Shown here in pieces: positions 9,705 through 20,392 of a DNA stretch of 64,000 nt. The stretch covers positions 136,839,990 to 136,903,989 of the forward strand of contig CP136067.1 in NCBI GenBank assembly GCA_032622095.1, written 5' to 3'. The notes under the pieces were generated by a model. That model was not told the DNA's origin. It searched no databases and saw only the letters and a program-made list of their open reading frames with translations. How positions within the stretch are numbered: the first letter of the stretch is position 1; each line of letters begins with the position of its first letter. The DNA comes from Siphonodentalium dalli (lineage: Eukaryota > Mollusca > Scaphopoda > Gadilida > Siphonodentaliidae). Both the position numbers and the translations under genes were made by a program.

Positions 9705-12700
9705 CACTGTCGGATACCCGTTTAGGTTCGGACATTCCAAGATGGCGGCGCCCACTAAAGCAGATAAACGGTGAGTGTATATATTGTCTCCAAGCAGCAA
9801 TCAACGACATCTTTCGGTGATACACCTTGAAACAGTTATGTAGGAATTGGTATGCCCAACACATACGTAACACGCCTTTCGCATGACAGGCATGTGAATT
9901 GTTGTATTTGGCGTGTCAAGTCGTCATAATTTTTTGAAATTTTATCGAGGCGGCGAAATGTTCGCTTTTTCGTATTTTTCTGGCCCTGGGCTCATGCATC
10001 CGCAAGTTTATGTATTGTTGTGGGTAGATTAGGTCACCACACATCTTCGGAATGCAAAACCGGCTATATTTTTATTGTCTAACTCCGAAAAACGACCTTT
10101 GAAAAATTCAAAATGTTCAGGTTCGGATTCGCAACATTCGCGATGGTTTTGTTCAGGTGCAGACACAATTTTCGTTCAGGTTCGGACAAATTTGGTTCAG
10201 GTTCGGACGCATCAAAAACTTCGCATAAAAATGACACGCCGAGGTACAGTCGCGTTCTTATTGCGTTTTTGTGCATTTGGTTATCTTCCATTCGTAAAAG
10301 AAACGATAAATGGAGAACACGAGGCATGGTTTTAGCCCACTCGTGAATAATTTGGGCGGACTTTCTTATTTTTTGCGTGTGAGATGTATGCGATCACGTG
10401 ATTCCCCTCCATGCACATCCACATAAGATGCCACGAAGGTCGCCGCAGGTAGATGAGCAGATAACTGTCCATAATATAATTTACACGGCTTTTTGAGGGG
10501 GATACTGTGTGGTATGCCCAGGTAGAGGCTCGTATCCCCCGAGGCGATCCCCTGCAACAAGCCGTGTAATGATGTATTTACCCACAGTCTCTATTCCCAG
10601 ACATAAAGCGCAGAAACGAGCCACGAACAGTAACTCTATTGTGTTAGACTGCTTATACGATGAATGTGCATATTATATAGCTGTTCCCACAATTTGCCCA
10701 TAAATACTTGCTGATAGATAAACAATATATACCATGGTTTGTATCAATAATTGGATGATATATTTGGGTATTCACACGAAACATACTCTTTTCAATATAA
10801 GCCTGATGTGTTTTGCCTCATTTCTAAATGTTGAATCCAGTTACAAGTTAACCATTTGTCACACGACTATTATGCAGGACTATTAATTAGAGCCCGAACA
10901 TGTTGCGTTCTATTCAGCACTATGCGAACACAGAGAATACCTATGGTTTGCCGAATAATACCTGCAATATGCGAATATTCACGAGCGGCGATGTTTTAGG
11001 AATATATTATTCGAGAAACCATATGTGTTCTCTTTATGTTATACTTATGGTAAGCAATTCTGCAAAACTACAAGTATTTGTTTATCGAAACAAGAATTTA
11101 GACGCCGAAGTAGCGAAAACTTATGCAAACAATATCAGCTGTTCCGTTGGCAACTTAAGCATCTCTAAATTTTGGTGGAAAATTTCCTTCATGCGCTTAA
11201 GAGAATAGTGCCTACCCAATGGTTAAATATTACACACAGAAACCCAATTAACAAATAACTGAATACGTAATAAAACGGGATCATTTGTTTTTCTTTAGAA
11301 CTTATCGCAGTAGTAAACTATTTTCCGTCTTCCGCGGAATTTCGCGTAGTTCCATTGATAATACACGCGTCAATAATTGTGTACCCTTTTTAAACAGAAG
11401 TATCTACAGTGAGATAACGTTTGAAAATTATTATCCATGCCAAGGTCCTGAAGAAAGAGAGCGCATCGTATGTCATTTAAAATTACAGCTATTTCATAGG
11501 GAAACATATAACAAACAACGCTTGTCCCCACACCCGGTTGTAACTAACAATCTGATTGACAACAACGTCACGTTTAAATCATGCACCATATGTCCCCGTA
11601 ACTCTTGACATTGTGCGTATAAAAGCACGTGAAACATCGTGGTTATGAATTACCCTTGAACTAGCAGTTTCACCAATCGTGACATTGTTCTAGCGCGCTG
11701 AGCTTAATTGACATCACCTAAAACAGGATCGATAGGTCTGCTACTGAATTATTCTTATTGGTGCTGATTGGTGTGAATTTATCTGATAAACTATAAAAAG
11801 CACACCACATGGTAGCTATTGATGTGGGACAAAATCGTGGGATACTAGGAGATTTACCCGGATGTCTCTTTTTGAAACCCCTTGGCTCCGCCTCGGTGTT
11901 CAAAATCGAGAACCAGGTATTAAATATCCATGTATCCCCGATATTTCACAAGATAAGTAATAAACCACCGTTGCTCATATGTAAAATTTAATAATTCCCA
12001 CCAGCTGGTTTATGGTAGACATTGCTCGAGAATATTCAACTGTGGCTTTTATCCAATTAATTCGGAGAATTTACCACCTGTATATGGAAATTTCAGCTGA
12101 CATATTTAGATATAACAAATTAACAATGCATGTTCGTTAATAAGACGCACAATAAGATCGCGACTACACCTCGGCATGTCATTTATAGGTAAGGTTTTGA
12201 TGCGTCCGAACCTGAACTAAAATTGTCCGAACCTGAACCAAATTTGTCCGAACCTGAACGAAAATTGGGTCTGAACCTGAACAAAATCATCGCGAATGTT
12301 GCGAATCCGAACCTGAACATTTTGAAATTTTCAAAGGTCGTTTTTCGGAGTTAGACAATAAAAATATCGCCGGTTTTGCATTCCGAAGATGTGTGTTGAC
12401 CTAATCTACCCACAACAATACATAAATTTGCGGATGCATGAGCCCAGGGCCAGGAAAAAGCGAACATTTCGCTGCCTCGATAAAATTTCTAAAAATTATG
12501 ACGACTTGACACGCCAAATACAACAATTCACATGCCTGTCATGCGAAAGGCGTGTTACGTATGTGTTGGGCATACCAATTCCTACATAACTGTTTCAAGG
12601 TGTATCACCGAAAGATGTCGTTGATTGCTGCTTGGAGACAATATATACACTTACCGTTTATCTTCTTTAGTGGGCGCGCCATCTTGGAATGTCCGAACCT

Positions 12701-12719
12701 AAACGGGTATCCGACAGTG
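9705..12719. mobile_element. 3.0-kb element with ~520-bp terminal inverted repeats and 5-bp TSD
   Basis: The left end CACTGTCGGATACCCGTTTA is mirrored exactly at the right end. The inverted arms extend to about 10,210 and from about 12,190, with a few mismatches. AAGGT flanks both ends (9700-9704, 12720-12724). Each arm carries a cluster of the subterminal motif TTCAGGTTCGGA (about 10,115-10,205 and mirrored at 12,205-12,320). The 2-kb interior has only short unrecognised open frames (such as 10,900-11,208 and 11,285-11,608) plus a small foldback, TTACACGGCT near 10,480 facing its complement near 10,565. Starting CAC with a 5-bp duplication is compatible with the Transib/RAG-like superfamily. 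Subterminal motif clusters would also fit CACTA-type elements. No transposase is recognisable, so the assignment stays open. It sits in GTPBP6 intron 1. Confidence 0.85.
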
Positions 12720-12865
12720 AAGGTAGTTCAATTATTTATCGACCTATTTCAATACTGGGAAAAATTAAAGAGTGAATATTATTAAGTGCATATTGGAGCA
12801 CATACCACCAAGTGGCTTTAATTGCACCAATTTGATAAAGATAATCAATTATTTACTGAACTTAC

Positions 12866-13034
12866 CAAAGTCAGATAAGTCATCAGAAAAAGAAGAGAAA
12901 TTGACCCGATTAACAATCACCGATAGCATTGGAGTAGGACATCGTTTGTGTATCTGGATGACTTTAATATCTGGCATGGACTGGATCTTCACTTTCCTGA
13001 GCAGTGAAGAACAGCGCCTAAACATCAACAGCAT
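12866..13034 (-). CDS. GTPBP6: GTPBP6-like HflX-family GTPase, exon 1 with presequence (predicted)
   Basis: The reading frame begins MLLMFRRCSSLLRKVKIQSM and continues to ...FSSFSDDLSDFG before a strong donor, GTAAGT (minus strand, 12865-12860). The start is basic, serine/leucine-rich and free of acidic residues, as in a mitochondrial targeting peptide, and GTPBP6 is mitochondrial. It leaves in phase 1, matching exon 2. Starts at 13034 or 13025 are both possible. An in-frame extension to 13088 lacks a good ATG. There is no homology in this region to lean on, so the call rests on splice phase, donor strength and presequence character. The promoter would lie in the following 300 bp. No TATA box is obvious. 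Confidence 0.5.
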
Positions 13035-13355
13035 ATCTATTTGTTGGCTAATTAACACATCTAAATGTAAAGAAACAAAGTTTATCACATAAATAGCCCC
13101 TAATTTGTCTGAAGAAAAAAAAATGCTGTTTAGTTTTCGTGTCCTCCATGATTTCTGTTAGAGAATTGTTTGCATTCCAATAAAAATTAATATGAATTGA
13201 AACAAACTGCTGACGGGCATCAGACTTTCGGGAACACATGTGTACGCTTCAGGACTTTTTCAGTCCTAATTTTGCTAAACACGGCAAGACAAGTAAGACA
13301 CACATGTTTTGTAGGCACGTGCAGTAAACTGATAATTACATGTACCAGTCACAGC

Positions 13356-13932
13356 CAGGGCTCGCGCTGGACTGAAATTTACTTTTGCCAAATAATTTGC
13401 AAAATGAAAATATTTTTTGCCAAATTATTTTAGCAATTGCCAATTGCTATCCCTGATAGTATCATTTTCTGCAACCTTAAGTCTTATGTTTCGACACTCG
13501 TGGTTTGAACGACTTTTGATATCTATAGAAAAGCAGTTAGTTAATAATTAATTATACTCGCATCTATATTGTGGTTTATCATACAACAATAAGCCAATTA
13601 CCGAACAATACAATGGTAGAAAGGTTTCTCCATCAGAAGGGCACATCACAGGAGGATTAGTAATCCCTCCAACCATCAGAACTAATGCTATATGATTAAC
13701 TGATCTTAATAGAGGTGTTAACTTTCCCTAAACCTTATAAAACACCACTAATATAATTATGTTGTAAGAGTTTCCTGAAATTAATAATATATATTGATTG
13801 ACCAATATTTTTCAAATTGCTTGAGGAATTAAAAAGTGACTTGCCAAAACTTTTGCCAAATGAAAATATTTTTTGCCAAATGTGAATTATTTTTGCCATT
13901 GGCAAATTTAGCAAGTGGCAGCGCGAACCCTG
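13356..13932. mobile_element. Non-autonomous hAT-like element with 8-bp TSD
   Basis: The ends are CAGGGCTCGCGCTG and CAGCGCGAACCCTG, inverted with one mismatch and flanked by GTCACAGC on each side (13348-13355, 13933-13940). The subterminal arms carry TTTTGCCAAATGAAAATATT-like repeats in opposite orientation. It is 577 bp without a transposase. It lies just upstream of the predicted first exon of the GTPBP6-like gene, so it could influence its promoter (inference). Confidence 0.88.
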
Positions 13933-13940
13933 GTCACAGC

Positions 13941-14150
13941 TGAGTAACGGTTCCAAATTTTGACTCGTCGACGAAACCGTCCATTGATAGGTTATTTCCA
14001 ACCCTTCAGAAATTGAAACCAACTTTCCAATATTAATGAATTTATATATCATGTATACACCAGCATCACTACCCGAGTGCCCGGAGACAACAAAAAGCAC
14101 CACATAGTACACACCAAATGCTACACAAGTCAATAACCGGAAATAATAGA
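13941..14150 (-). pseudogene. Possible decayed membrane-protein exon, copy 1
   Basis: On the minus strand the stretch reads GVYYVVLFVVSGHSGSDAGV and continues with YMIYKFINIGKLVSISEGLE, followed by a truncated end. A diverged copy of the same DNA lies at 15135-15350. It reads VLFVGSGHYGSDDGVYKIYK before a stop. Two copies keeping similar residues but with stops suggest either duplicated, decayed exons or a non-coding dispersed repeat. I do not recognise the family. Confidence 0.25.
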
Positions 14151-14397
14151 CAGAGGAGAAGATCCTCTTTTTCTGTAATCAGCCGAACATTAGAGTAGCA
14201 ATAACCGATAAGTTGAGCCAAAGATATACTACCAGTTCACAAAGGCATCGATAGTGGTGTGAAACTTTATGTCGGCTATACGTGAGATGTCTTATTCAGT
14301 GCTGTCAATAAAGAGCTTTCTGCCACAATCCCCCTCCCTAGAACCACTCCACCTGTGGAGATGGTGAATACAATAAGGGGAACATATATCACAGATA

Positions 14398-14528
14398 TCA
14401 GGAATATGTGCTCATCTCACTCTTCGCTGGTGCAGGAATATTCCGCAGAAACCCCACCGTGAACCAGGTACTCAGGTAGCCCAGAAACTGCATCAGAACC
14501 ATCATCCTTGCCTGTTGGAAGTCCCTAT
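14398..14528 (-). pseudogene. Possible exon fragment, unrecognised
   Basis: The minus strand reads FQQARMMVLMQFLGYLSTWF followed by TVGFLRNIPAPAKSEMSTYS and a stop. The leucine/phenylalanine-rich stretch could be a membrane segment. A faintly similar run, NFRMSCQLCVSGFLSIWFDV, is readable at about 15,060-15,125 next to the second copy of the neighbouring repeat. The family B MITE was inserted at its upstream edge (14529-14532 TTAA). Function unknown. Confidence 0.25.
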
Positions 14529-14532
14529 TTAA

Positions 14533-14974
14533 CCCTTTCAGTGCCAAGTCCGATTTTTGTATCAACCCACATACCCTGTGCCAATACATTCTCTTATATA
14601 TGCGAGTCGACCATAGGTCGCCTCGCATATATAAGAGAATGCATTGGCCTAACAATTTTTCATCATTTGTTATTATTTTTTAGAATTTTTTACAATTTTA
14701 ATATTTTTTTCTTATATTCTTTAACAGACTTATTTTGTAGGTTTAGTGCCAGGGAATCTTACGTTTTTCATGGGCATCAAACTTATTACTATGAATACTT
14801 GGTGATAGTTTTGAGTTATAACATGCCCCTAAGGTTTTATCCAGTTTGTATTTAAATTCGCCATAGCATGCTTAAGCATACCCAAAAAAATTCAACCCAA
14901 AAAAAAAAAATTTAGGGCCGATTTTACAGACCATAAATTAGGGCCGATGAGATCAGCCCCTGGCACTGAAAGGG
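14533..14974. mobile_element. TTAA-flanked piggyBac-like MITE family B, long copy
   Basis: It begins CCCTTTCAGTGCCAAG and ends CCTGGCACTGAAAGGG between TTAA at 14529-14532 and TTAA at 14975-14978. It holds the shared palindrome at 14579-14650. Compared with the 241-bp copies it carries about 200 extra bases (14745-14920) between TTTGTAGGTTTAG and the terminal GGGCCGATGAGATC block. In this extra stretch GTTTAGTGCCAGG appears to start a second, incomplete end. Confidence 0.82.
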
Positions 14975-15134
14975 TTAAAAATGACCCCGCATGCTCCACT
15001 CCTCAGATGAATAGTTCCACTCAAAGCAAGTCTACATGTAGCTTTCTAAACTCTGACATCGAACCAAATGCTGAGGAATCCACTGACGCATAGCTGGCAC
15101 GACATCCTGAAATTCTTGGCACGAACGAGCACCC

Positions 15135-15350
15135 ATAATGTAACAGCTCCAAACTTTGACTCATCGTCGAACCATCCATTGATACTGATAGAAGTTTATT
15201 CCCAACCCTTCAGAAATTTAAACCAACTTTCCAACATTAATCTAATTTATATATCTTGTATACACCATCATCACTACCATAGTGCCCGGAGCCAACAAAA
15301 AGCACCATATACACCAAAGGCTACAGAAATCTGTATCCGGAAATAACATA
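15135..15350 (-). pseudogene. Diverged copy of the 13,945-14,150 segment
   Basis: Shared runs include CCAACCCTTCAGAAATT, AAACCAACTTTCCAA, TTTATATATC and GTGCCCGGAG, in the same order as at 13,945-14,150. Stops interrupt the minus-strand frame after VYKIYK. It could equally be a repeat family rather than a gene remnant. Confidence 0.35.
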
Positions 15351-15366
15351 TCGGTGGCCTTTTTCA

Positions 15367-15470
15367 CATTTATTAGCTAATTGTGCTTAAGCGTAAGTGA
15401 AATACGCTTAAGGATAATACATTATGCATAAGCGTAAATACATTACACTTAAGCGTAAATGCATTATGCT
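15367..15470. repeat. CTTAAG-rich degenerate array (left part)
   Basis: Palindromic cores such as GCTTAAGCGTAA alternate with ATACATTA spacers. The array is interrupted by the hAT-like element at 15471-16882 and resumes after it. Confidence 0.7.
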
Positions 15471-16882
15471 TAGGGATCTGCAAACAGTTTGAGATTTGGC
15501 TCGATTCGAAACTGCTGTGCAGGTGGTTCGATTCGACAAAAAACTTTGGCATACATGTAGATTTGCAATTTTCGAACCTCCGTAGGTGTCACCAAATGTC
15601 ACAACACAGGAAAATTTTACCTAGATTCCCCACAGTTAAAATGTGTTTACAACATCCTCATTGTTCACTAATCAACAACAACTATTCAACGTAATGACCA
15701 CTATTCGCACTGATTCCGGTTCAGCCAGATGGCTTCAATGACCTTTTAACTATAAGCCGACATAAAAGAAATTACCGATGTTGGTAAAAACACATGTCTG
15801 TGCCAATGTACTCTAGCAGTAAACCAGTGTTTCATCATGTCAGATGTGACGTGCTGCTCGCATGTTATACATACTTTCCCAATAGGACAATACAACATCC
15901 TCTCTACTTTCCGTCAAAGGTAGGTAAGCCAATTCAACGAGGGTGACGATTGGCACTTTCCTTGGCATTGTGTTTACAATACCGTTCAAAACAATGTGGT
16001 GTATAATCAAAAGCAATTCTCAGACAGAGATGGTCTCATGTTGGATACTTGTAACGATAATATTTTATTAATTGGATATGGAATAAATACATTGGTAACA
16101 ACTATTAATATTTTAATTATTTTGTTTTAATCGTTGGTGTCAACCTTGTTTTGAGGTGAACGGTCACACACTCTTCATCGCGGCAACTGCCAAAACTCAC
16201 CTTACCTGTGTTTGTGGTTGTAGCCCAGAATTCAGCCTCCCCCTATTGACTTACCAGTACCATTGTATAAGGCGCATGCACATTTTGAGGGGAAATACTG
16301 GGTCAACAAGTAGTGACTTATAGAGAGCAAGTGAATTTCACATACATGTAGCTAGATCCCCGATTTTAAAGATCCCCCGGAGATATCGGCATCTAGTCGG
16401 CAATCTTCGGGGAATCTTCAATTGTGGGGAACTGCGTCCTTGTTTGGTCAAAATTGGAAGGCGACTTAGTTTTTGCCTTGTGGACATCAGAGGGCGAAGT
16501 CACCAGCTCGAAGGCAAGAACTTTTCTCAAATCACCTCCTAGCTTGGGGCCTGGATTCTGCCGTTATGATTACTAGTATGGTCGCATGCTGGTGACTGCA
16601 GCACATTATCCGATGAATGAGCATTCCAAAATAAAATGACTGACAGATTGGCTAAAGCACAGACAGGCCAAACGGATAGTGGCACAATATTTTAAAGTAT
16701 GTTATCAAAATGATACACTCAGTAAATTTGATTGATTCATGTTATTGGTAAAACTTCAGATCGTGTTTAATTTACCGGTATCATGATTCGAGATTTGACT
16801 TGATTGGAAACCGCAGCACTGATTCGGTTCGAGATTCGATTCGACCTAAAATCACTAATTGAGGCTGAATTGCAGGTCCATA
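15471..16882. mobile_element. hAT-like element, family N, with 8-bp TSD
   Basis: The left end TAGGGATCTGCAA pairs with the right end TTGCAGGTCCATA (11 of 13 inverted). ATTATGCT flanks both sides (15463-15470, 16883-16890). Subterminal GATTCGA motifs near both ends match the family N copy at 47,491-48,625. The 1.4-kb interior shows no recognisable transposase. It split a CTTAAG-rich array in two. Confidence 0.8.
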
Positions 16883-17215
16883 ATTATGCTTAAGCATAAA
16901 TAAAGCATTAGCTACATTTCACTTAAGCATAATTTAAATAAATTATGCTCAAGCAGAAATGAATTACGCTTAAGCATAAATGAATAATACTTAAACGTAA
17001 TTCATATACACTCTCATAGAGCTCCCCTCAGGCTGAAATGGATGCAACCACATTACTAATGCCAGTAACCTACAGTCCTACATACATGTAAGATTATACC
17101 AATATACCTGAGGTAAGGTAGCTGAAGAACCCAATTACGCTTTTAAGCATAATTGAATTAAGCATAATATGCGTAATTCAAAGCTTTTTAAATGAATAAT
17201 GATTTAAAAAGTGTA
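16883..17215. repeat. CTTAAG-rich degenerate array (right part)
   Basis: Repeats such as ATGCTTAAGCATAA, TACTTAAACGTAATTC and TTTTAAGCATAATTG continue the array from before 15470. A non-array stretch occupies about 17,010-17,130. Confidence 0.65.
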
Positions 17216-17639
17216 ATTCAGATCTGCAGTACGCTAAAGTGAATGAGTGAATACAGGAGAAGTTGCCTCGTGCAAAGTTGGCCCCATACGAAGGCGGCCA
17301 AATGCGAAGACGTCCCAGAGAAGTCGGCCCCATTTAACAGAACCATTGATTAAAATCATTCTTTATTTATTTATGACATGAAATATGAAACAGATAATAA
17401 TATTTACAAAATAACATAACAAATGATAATACAATTAACAATAAATTTAAATGGCATCGCATTCGCCATCAATGTAGATGACAGTGATGGGTGCTATAAT
17501 CTCCGCGATCCTTTGGATTTAATAGCTGGCTTGTTGTCAAATCTCGAGATATGTCTCTATACAGCTTCCAGAGGTTAAATATTTGACCATGCACATGTGT
17601 GGTTTTGCTTAGTTGGATTCACCTTTCGCACAAAAAAGT
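17216..17639. other. No recognisable feature
   Basis: AT-rich sequence with no open frame or repeat boundary of note, ending at the 8-bp target duplication AAAAAAGT (17632-17639) of the next element. Confidence 0.35.
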
Positions 17640-17754
17640 GGGAACGGGACTACCCGCCCCCGAGACAACCCGCCCCTCTGCTATTTTCGGGGTGGGTTGT
17701 CCCGATAAATAAGGGCGGGTTGTCCAGAAATTGTTAATAGTGATTATGTTCTTT

Positions 17755-18185
17755 TACTCTTGGGCTCCAAATAAACATGCATGCACGTTTATTATTTTCT
17801 TGGGAAATTTCCCCCCTGCACAGTGCTTATTTGGGTCTGCACGTTTATTAATTTTGAGGCTATGAATATTGAAATCAGCACAAACTAAATATTGCTATAT
17901 ATGATTCAGATATAAAAATGATGAGCTTACGGGTATAACTTTATGCATGTACATATATATTCAAGTATATGGCATACATGTGAACATTTAAATATTGAAT
18001 AAAACACCACTATGTTGACTCCTACACTTGACCTGCAATAAAAATAATTTGTTTAACCAAAGTTGATGTTTTGCTCAGAGTTCCCCCTGCACTATTATTT
18101 GGGTCTGCACTTTTATTAAATTTCAATGGAATTTCCTCCCTGCACTATTATTTGGGCCTGCACTTTTATTTGGAGCCCGAGAGTA
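17755..18185. mobile_element. Nested 431-bp element with 8-bp TSD
   Basis: TACTCTTGGGCTCCAAATAA at the left is mirrored with one mismatch at the right. TGTTCTTT flanks it (17747-17754, 18186-18193). Subterminal repeats of the type CCCTGCACTATTATTTGGG occur two to three times. There is no coding capacity. It inserted into the MULE, so it is the younger of the two. Confidence 0.82.
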
Positions 18186-18539
18186 TGTTCTTTGATGATA
18201 TATTATTAAATATTTTGACCAACAAAACATGTGTTTATTCATTAATTATGTCAATGCGTGGACTGGAGTAAAGTATGACACGATGTTTTGACAACAGTTT
18301 CTGAACGGCACTTAAGGTAAGTGAAGACTAACAAAAAGGGATGCTTTCAAAACAAACATTTGATGCAAATGGTTCATTATCACAGTGTGTTATCACAACA
18401 CATAGTGATCGGGATTCATCTCACTGATGTTAACTGGAGGTGAGTATACAAACAGCCTTTGAATGATGCCGGCGGAACTGGGTAGGCCCCTATATTAAAT
18501 CTAGAGTAGGCCCCTATGGGTTATCTTCATTCTGCAAGC

Positions 18540-18865
18540 ATGTTTCCTTGCATTCACTGCGATTTGGAGGTGCGACCAAAGCAACATGCCGTTAATTGTG
18601 ATGTGTGTGGTGCACGCATATGGTTTATCGATGGTACATTCAAGATTGTGGGAGCACCGTTAAAACAGCCACTCTGCGAGGCCAGCTGATGTCCATCAAC
18701 GCATTTATACAGAAAGACGGCAAAGGGAAGCAATTCCCACTAGTCTTCGCCTTGATGTCTCGTCGAACGAAACAGGATTACAGCAGCCCCAAATTAATCA
18801 TTGCATTTGTTCATTTGTTAAACTTATTAAATTTTGTTTTTAATCTTTGTTCATATTCATATTAG
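18540..18865 (+). pseudogene. MULE transposase remnant (zinc ribbon plus part of catalytic core)
   Basis: Frame 1 (18540-18689) reads MFPCIHCDLEVRPKQHAV, then NCDVCG, then RIWFIDGTFKIVGAPLKQ and a stop. A second frame carries on with LMSINAFIQKDGKGKQFPLV and FALMSRRTKQDY. Family knowledge: invertebrate MULE proteins of this group start with a CxxC...CxxC zinc ribbon, and the catalytic core starts at '(V/I)DGTFK'. Here the ribbon runs straight into the DGTF motif. The intervening 100-odd residues are therefore missing, one frameshift follows, and the rest of the DDE core is absent. It cannot be active. Confidence 0.8.
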
Positions 18866-19175
18866 CATATATACTTCATTCCGTTTTTAAATTTCGTTCA
18901 CTTCGTAATAAATAAACATATTATCGTTGATGCATTTTTGTGTTCATAAGTTATATTATATTACATGTGTATTTATTGTTGTCCGTGTTGTTACATCAAA
19001 TACAAATCTATAAATAACAACCCAGTTTCGTTAAAGAAACATCTCATAATCCCCTCACACCTCCTAATTAGCCACTAATTACCGCTAATTAATTTTAGGG
19101 GGCGGGTTGTCCGGGGGCGGGTTGTCTCGGAGTGCAAGGGGGCGTGTTGTCTCGGGGGCGGGTAGTCACGGACCC

Positions 19176-19500
19176 AAAAAAGTCAAAATAGATTTTCTTG
19201 GTCGAAATTATCTAAGTTCAGCGATGATCTTGAAAATGGGGAAACCGAGTAAACTGGGACAAAATTTGAGTGGGGGGAGCACAAATTGAACCATTTGAAC
19301 ACCCCTCCCGCCAAAACGCGAAATTCAAATTTTAATTAAAAGTCGAATATCTTGTCTTGTCTTCGTAAATCCCTGCGTTTATTTGTCGCAGCACCTCTGA
19401 TTCGGTTGAGTCAGAGTAATTTTGATTTCTTTGATTTGTATTCTCTATATACACTGATTACATATAATCTGAATTTCATATAATGATTAAGATCGGTAAG
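19176..19500. other. Spacer between MULE and LINE
   Basis: No open frame of note. The minus strand of 19,330-19,500 may be the 3' untranslated tail of the LINE that ends at about 19,528. A clear tandem 3' tail could not be found, so the LINE's end is not fixed. Confidence 0.3.
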
Positions 19501-19527
19501 GAACTGGAATAATGAAATGGGAATCTT

Positions 19528-20382
19528 CTACTTACATCTGGTAAGGATTGAGGAGCGGATGCTATGGAGCCTCCCAATATATTGTCTGCTCCATATCTCA
19601 ATAGAATTTAACATCAACTGATCCATGTGTAGGTCTATCATCTCCACTATTACTGACATTGAACATGCCAATATAAGTTGAGTTAGTAGATTAGAATCTG
19701 CCAGTATGTTAGTAAGAGTAGTGTCAGGGAGAATAGATTGCAGTTTTCTGATTGCCTTCTCTCTTGCATCAATCATTCGGTCATGCCTGCAGGCTGTTAG
19801 AAAGTGCTCCCTTGTTTCTTCTCCATCTTTACAAAGTAGACACACCGAACTCTCCTTTTGCCGACTGTAAACAGATTTATTTCTCTGGAGTGTATAGGTA
19901 CCAGTCAGGAGTCTTGCTTTTATTGCTGCCAAATTAACATCATGAACATTGGAGTGTAAACTGACCCATAAGTGATGAGGAGAACCAATCTGTACTGTAT
20001 CTGGGTTCAAATACTTCAGTGAAGATTTCAACTTCAAATCCGCCCTGATCCTCCCTTCCCAAAGCTCATGCACCTTCTTTTCTACCAACTCCTTCCAGGA
20101 CTTCTTATCAAGTGGGCTTTCCATTACTTAAAAAACTGATGGCAACTCGTACATCCACAAAACCTTTCTTACAGTCACAAACCAGCTAGTAGAGTCCAAA
20201 TTCTTCATAGCAAGCTGTCTTTCGGCAATGGAGATTTCCACAGAACCCTTGTTATGGATAATACTAGAGAATAGGGACAACATCTTCTTGTGGATAACAG
20301 CCTCAATCGGTAAACAGCCAAGCAAAGCATAAACAGCAGCATTAGGAGTCCTGGGTGGTAAATACTGCAACTGTTTCAGCAC
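19528..20382 (-). pseudogene. LINE ORF2 C-terminus with zinc-knuckle-like motif
   Basis: Continuing from the reverse transcriptase, the frame reads LKQLQYLPPRTPNAAVYALL, ... WMYELPSVF, an in-frame stop at about 20,125-20,127, then MESPLDKKSWKELVEKKV and on to CLLCKDGEETREHFLTACRH. The CxxC...HxxxxC motif is typical of the C-terminal domain after non-LTR reverse transcriptases. One frameshift and one nonsense mutation separate it from the reverse transcriptase. Confidence 0.75.
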
Positions 20383-20392
20383 CTTTCTCTGA

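Larger units (their letters stand above)
17640..19175. mobile_element. MULE (Mutator-like) element, internally deleted, 8-bp TSD
   Basis: GC-rich inverted ends, GGGAACGGGACTACCCGCCC at the left and the complement of GGGTCCGTGACTACCCGCCC at the right, are flanked by AAAAAAGT on both sides (17632-17639, 19176-19183). Each end has a second GGGCGGGTTGTC module. The interior contains a small relic of a MULE transposase (18540-18865) and a nested 431-bp element. Mutator-like elements make 8-10-bp duplications, so ends, duplication and coding relic agree. Confidence 0.85.

Noticed and set aside
9538-9873. 111-codon minus frame, and its near match at 12,552-12,785
   Set aside because: Both run through the inverted arms of the 3-kb element. 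The shared protein-like sequence MLRMCWAYQFLHNCFKVYHR is only the inverted repeat. The part of the first outside the element is kept as GTPBP6 exon 2.
10900-11608. Two ~100-codon frames inside the long-inverted-repeat element as a possible transposase
   Set aside because: No recognisable family motif or DDE pattern, and both are short.
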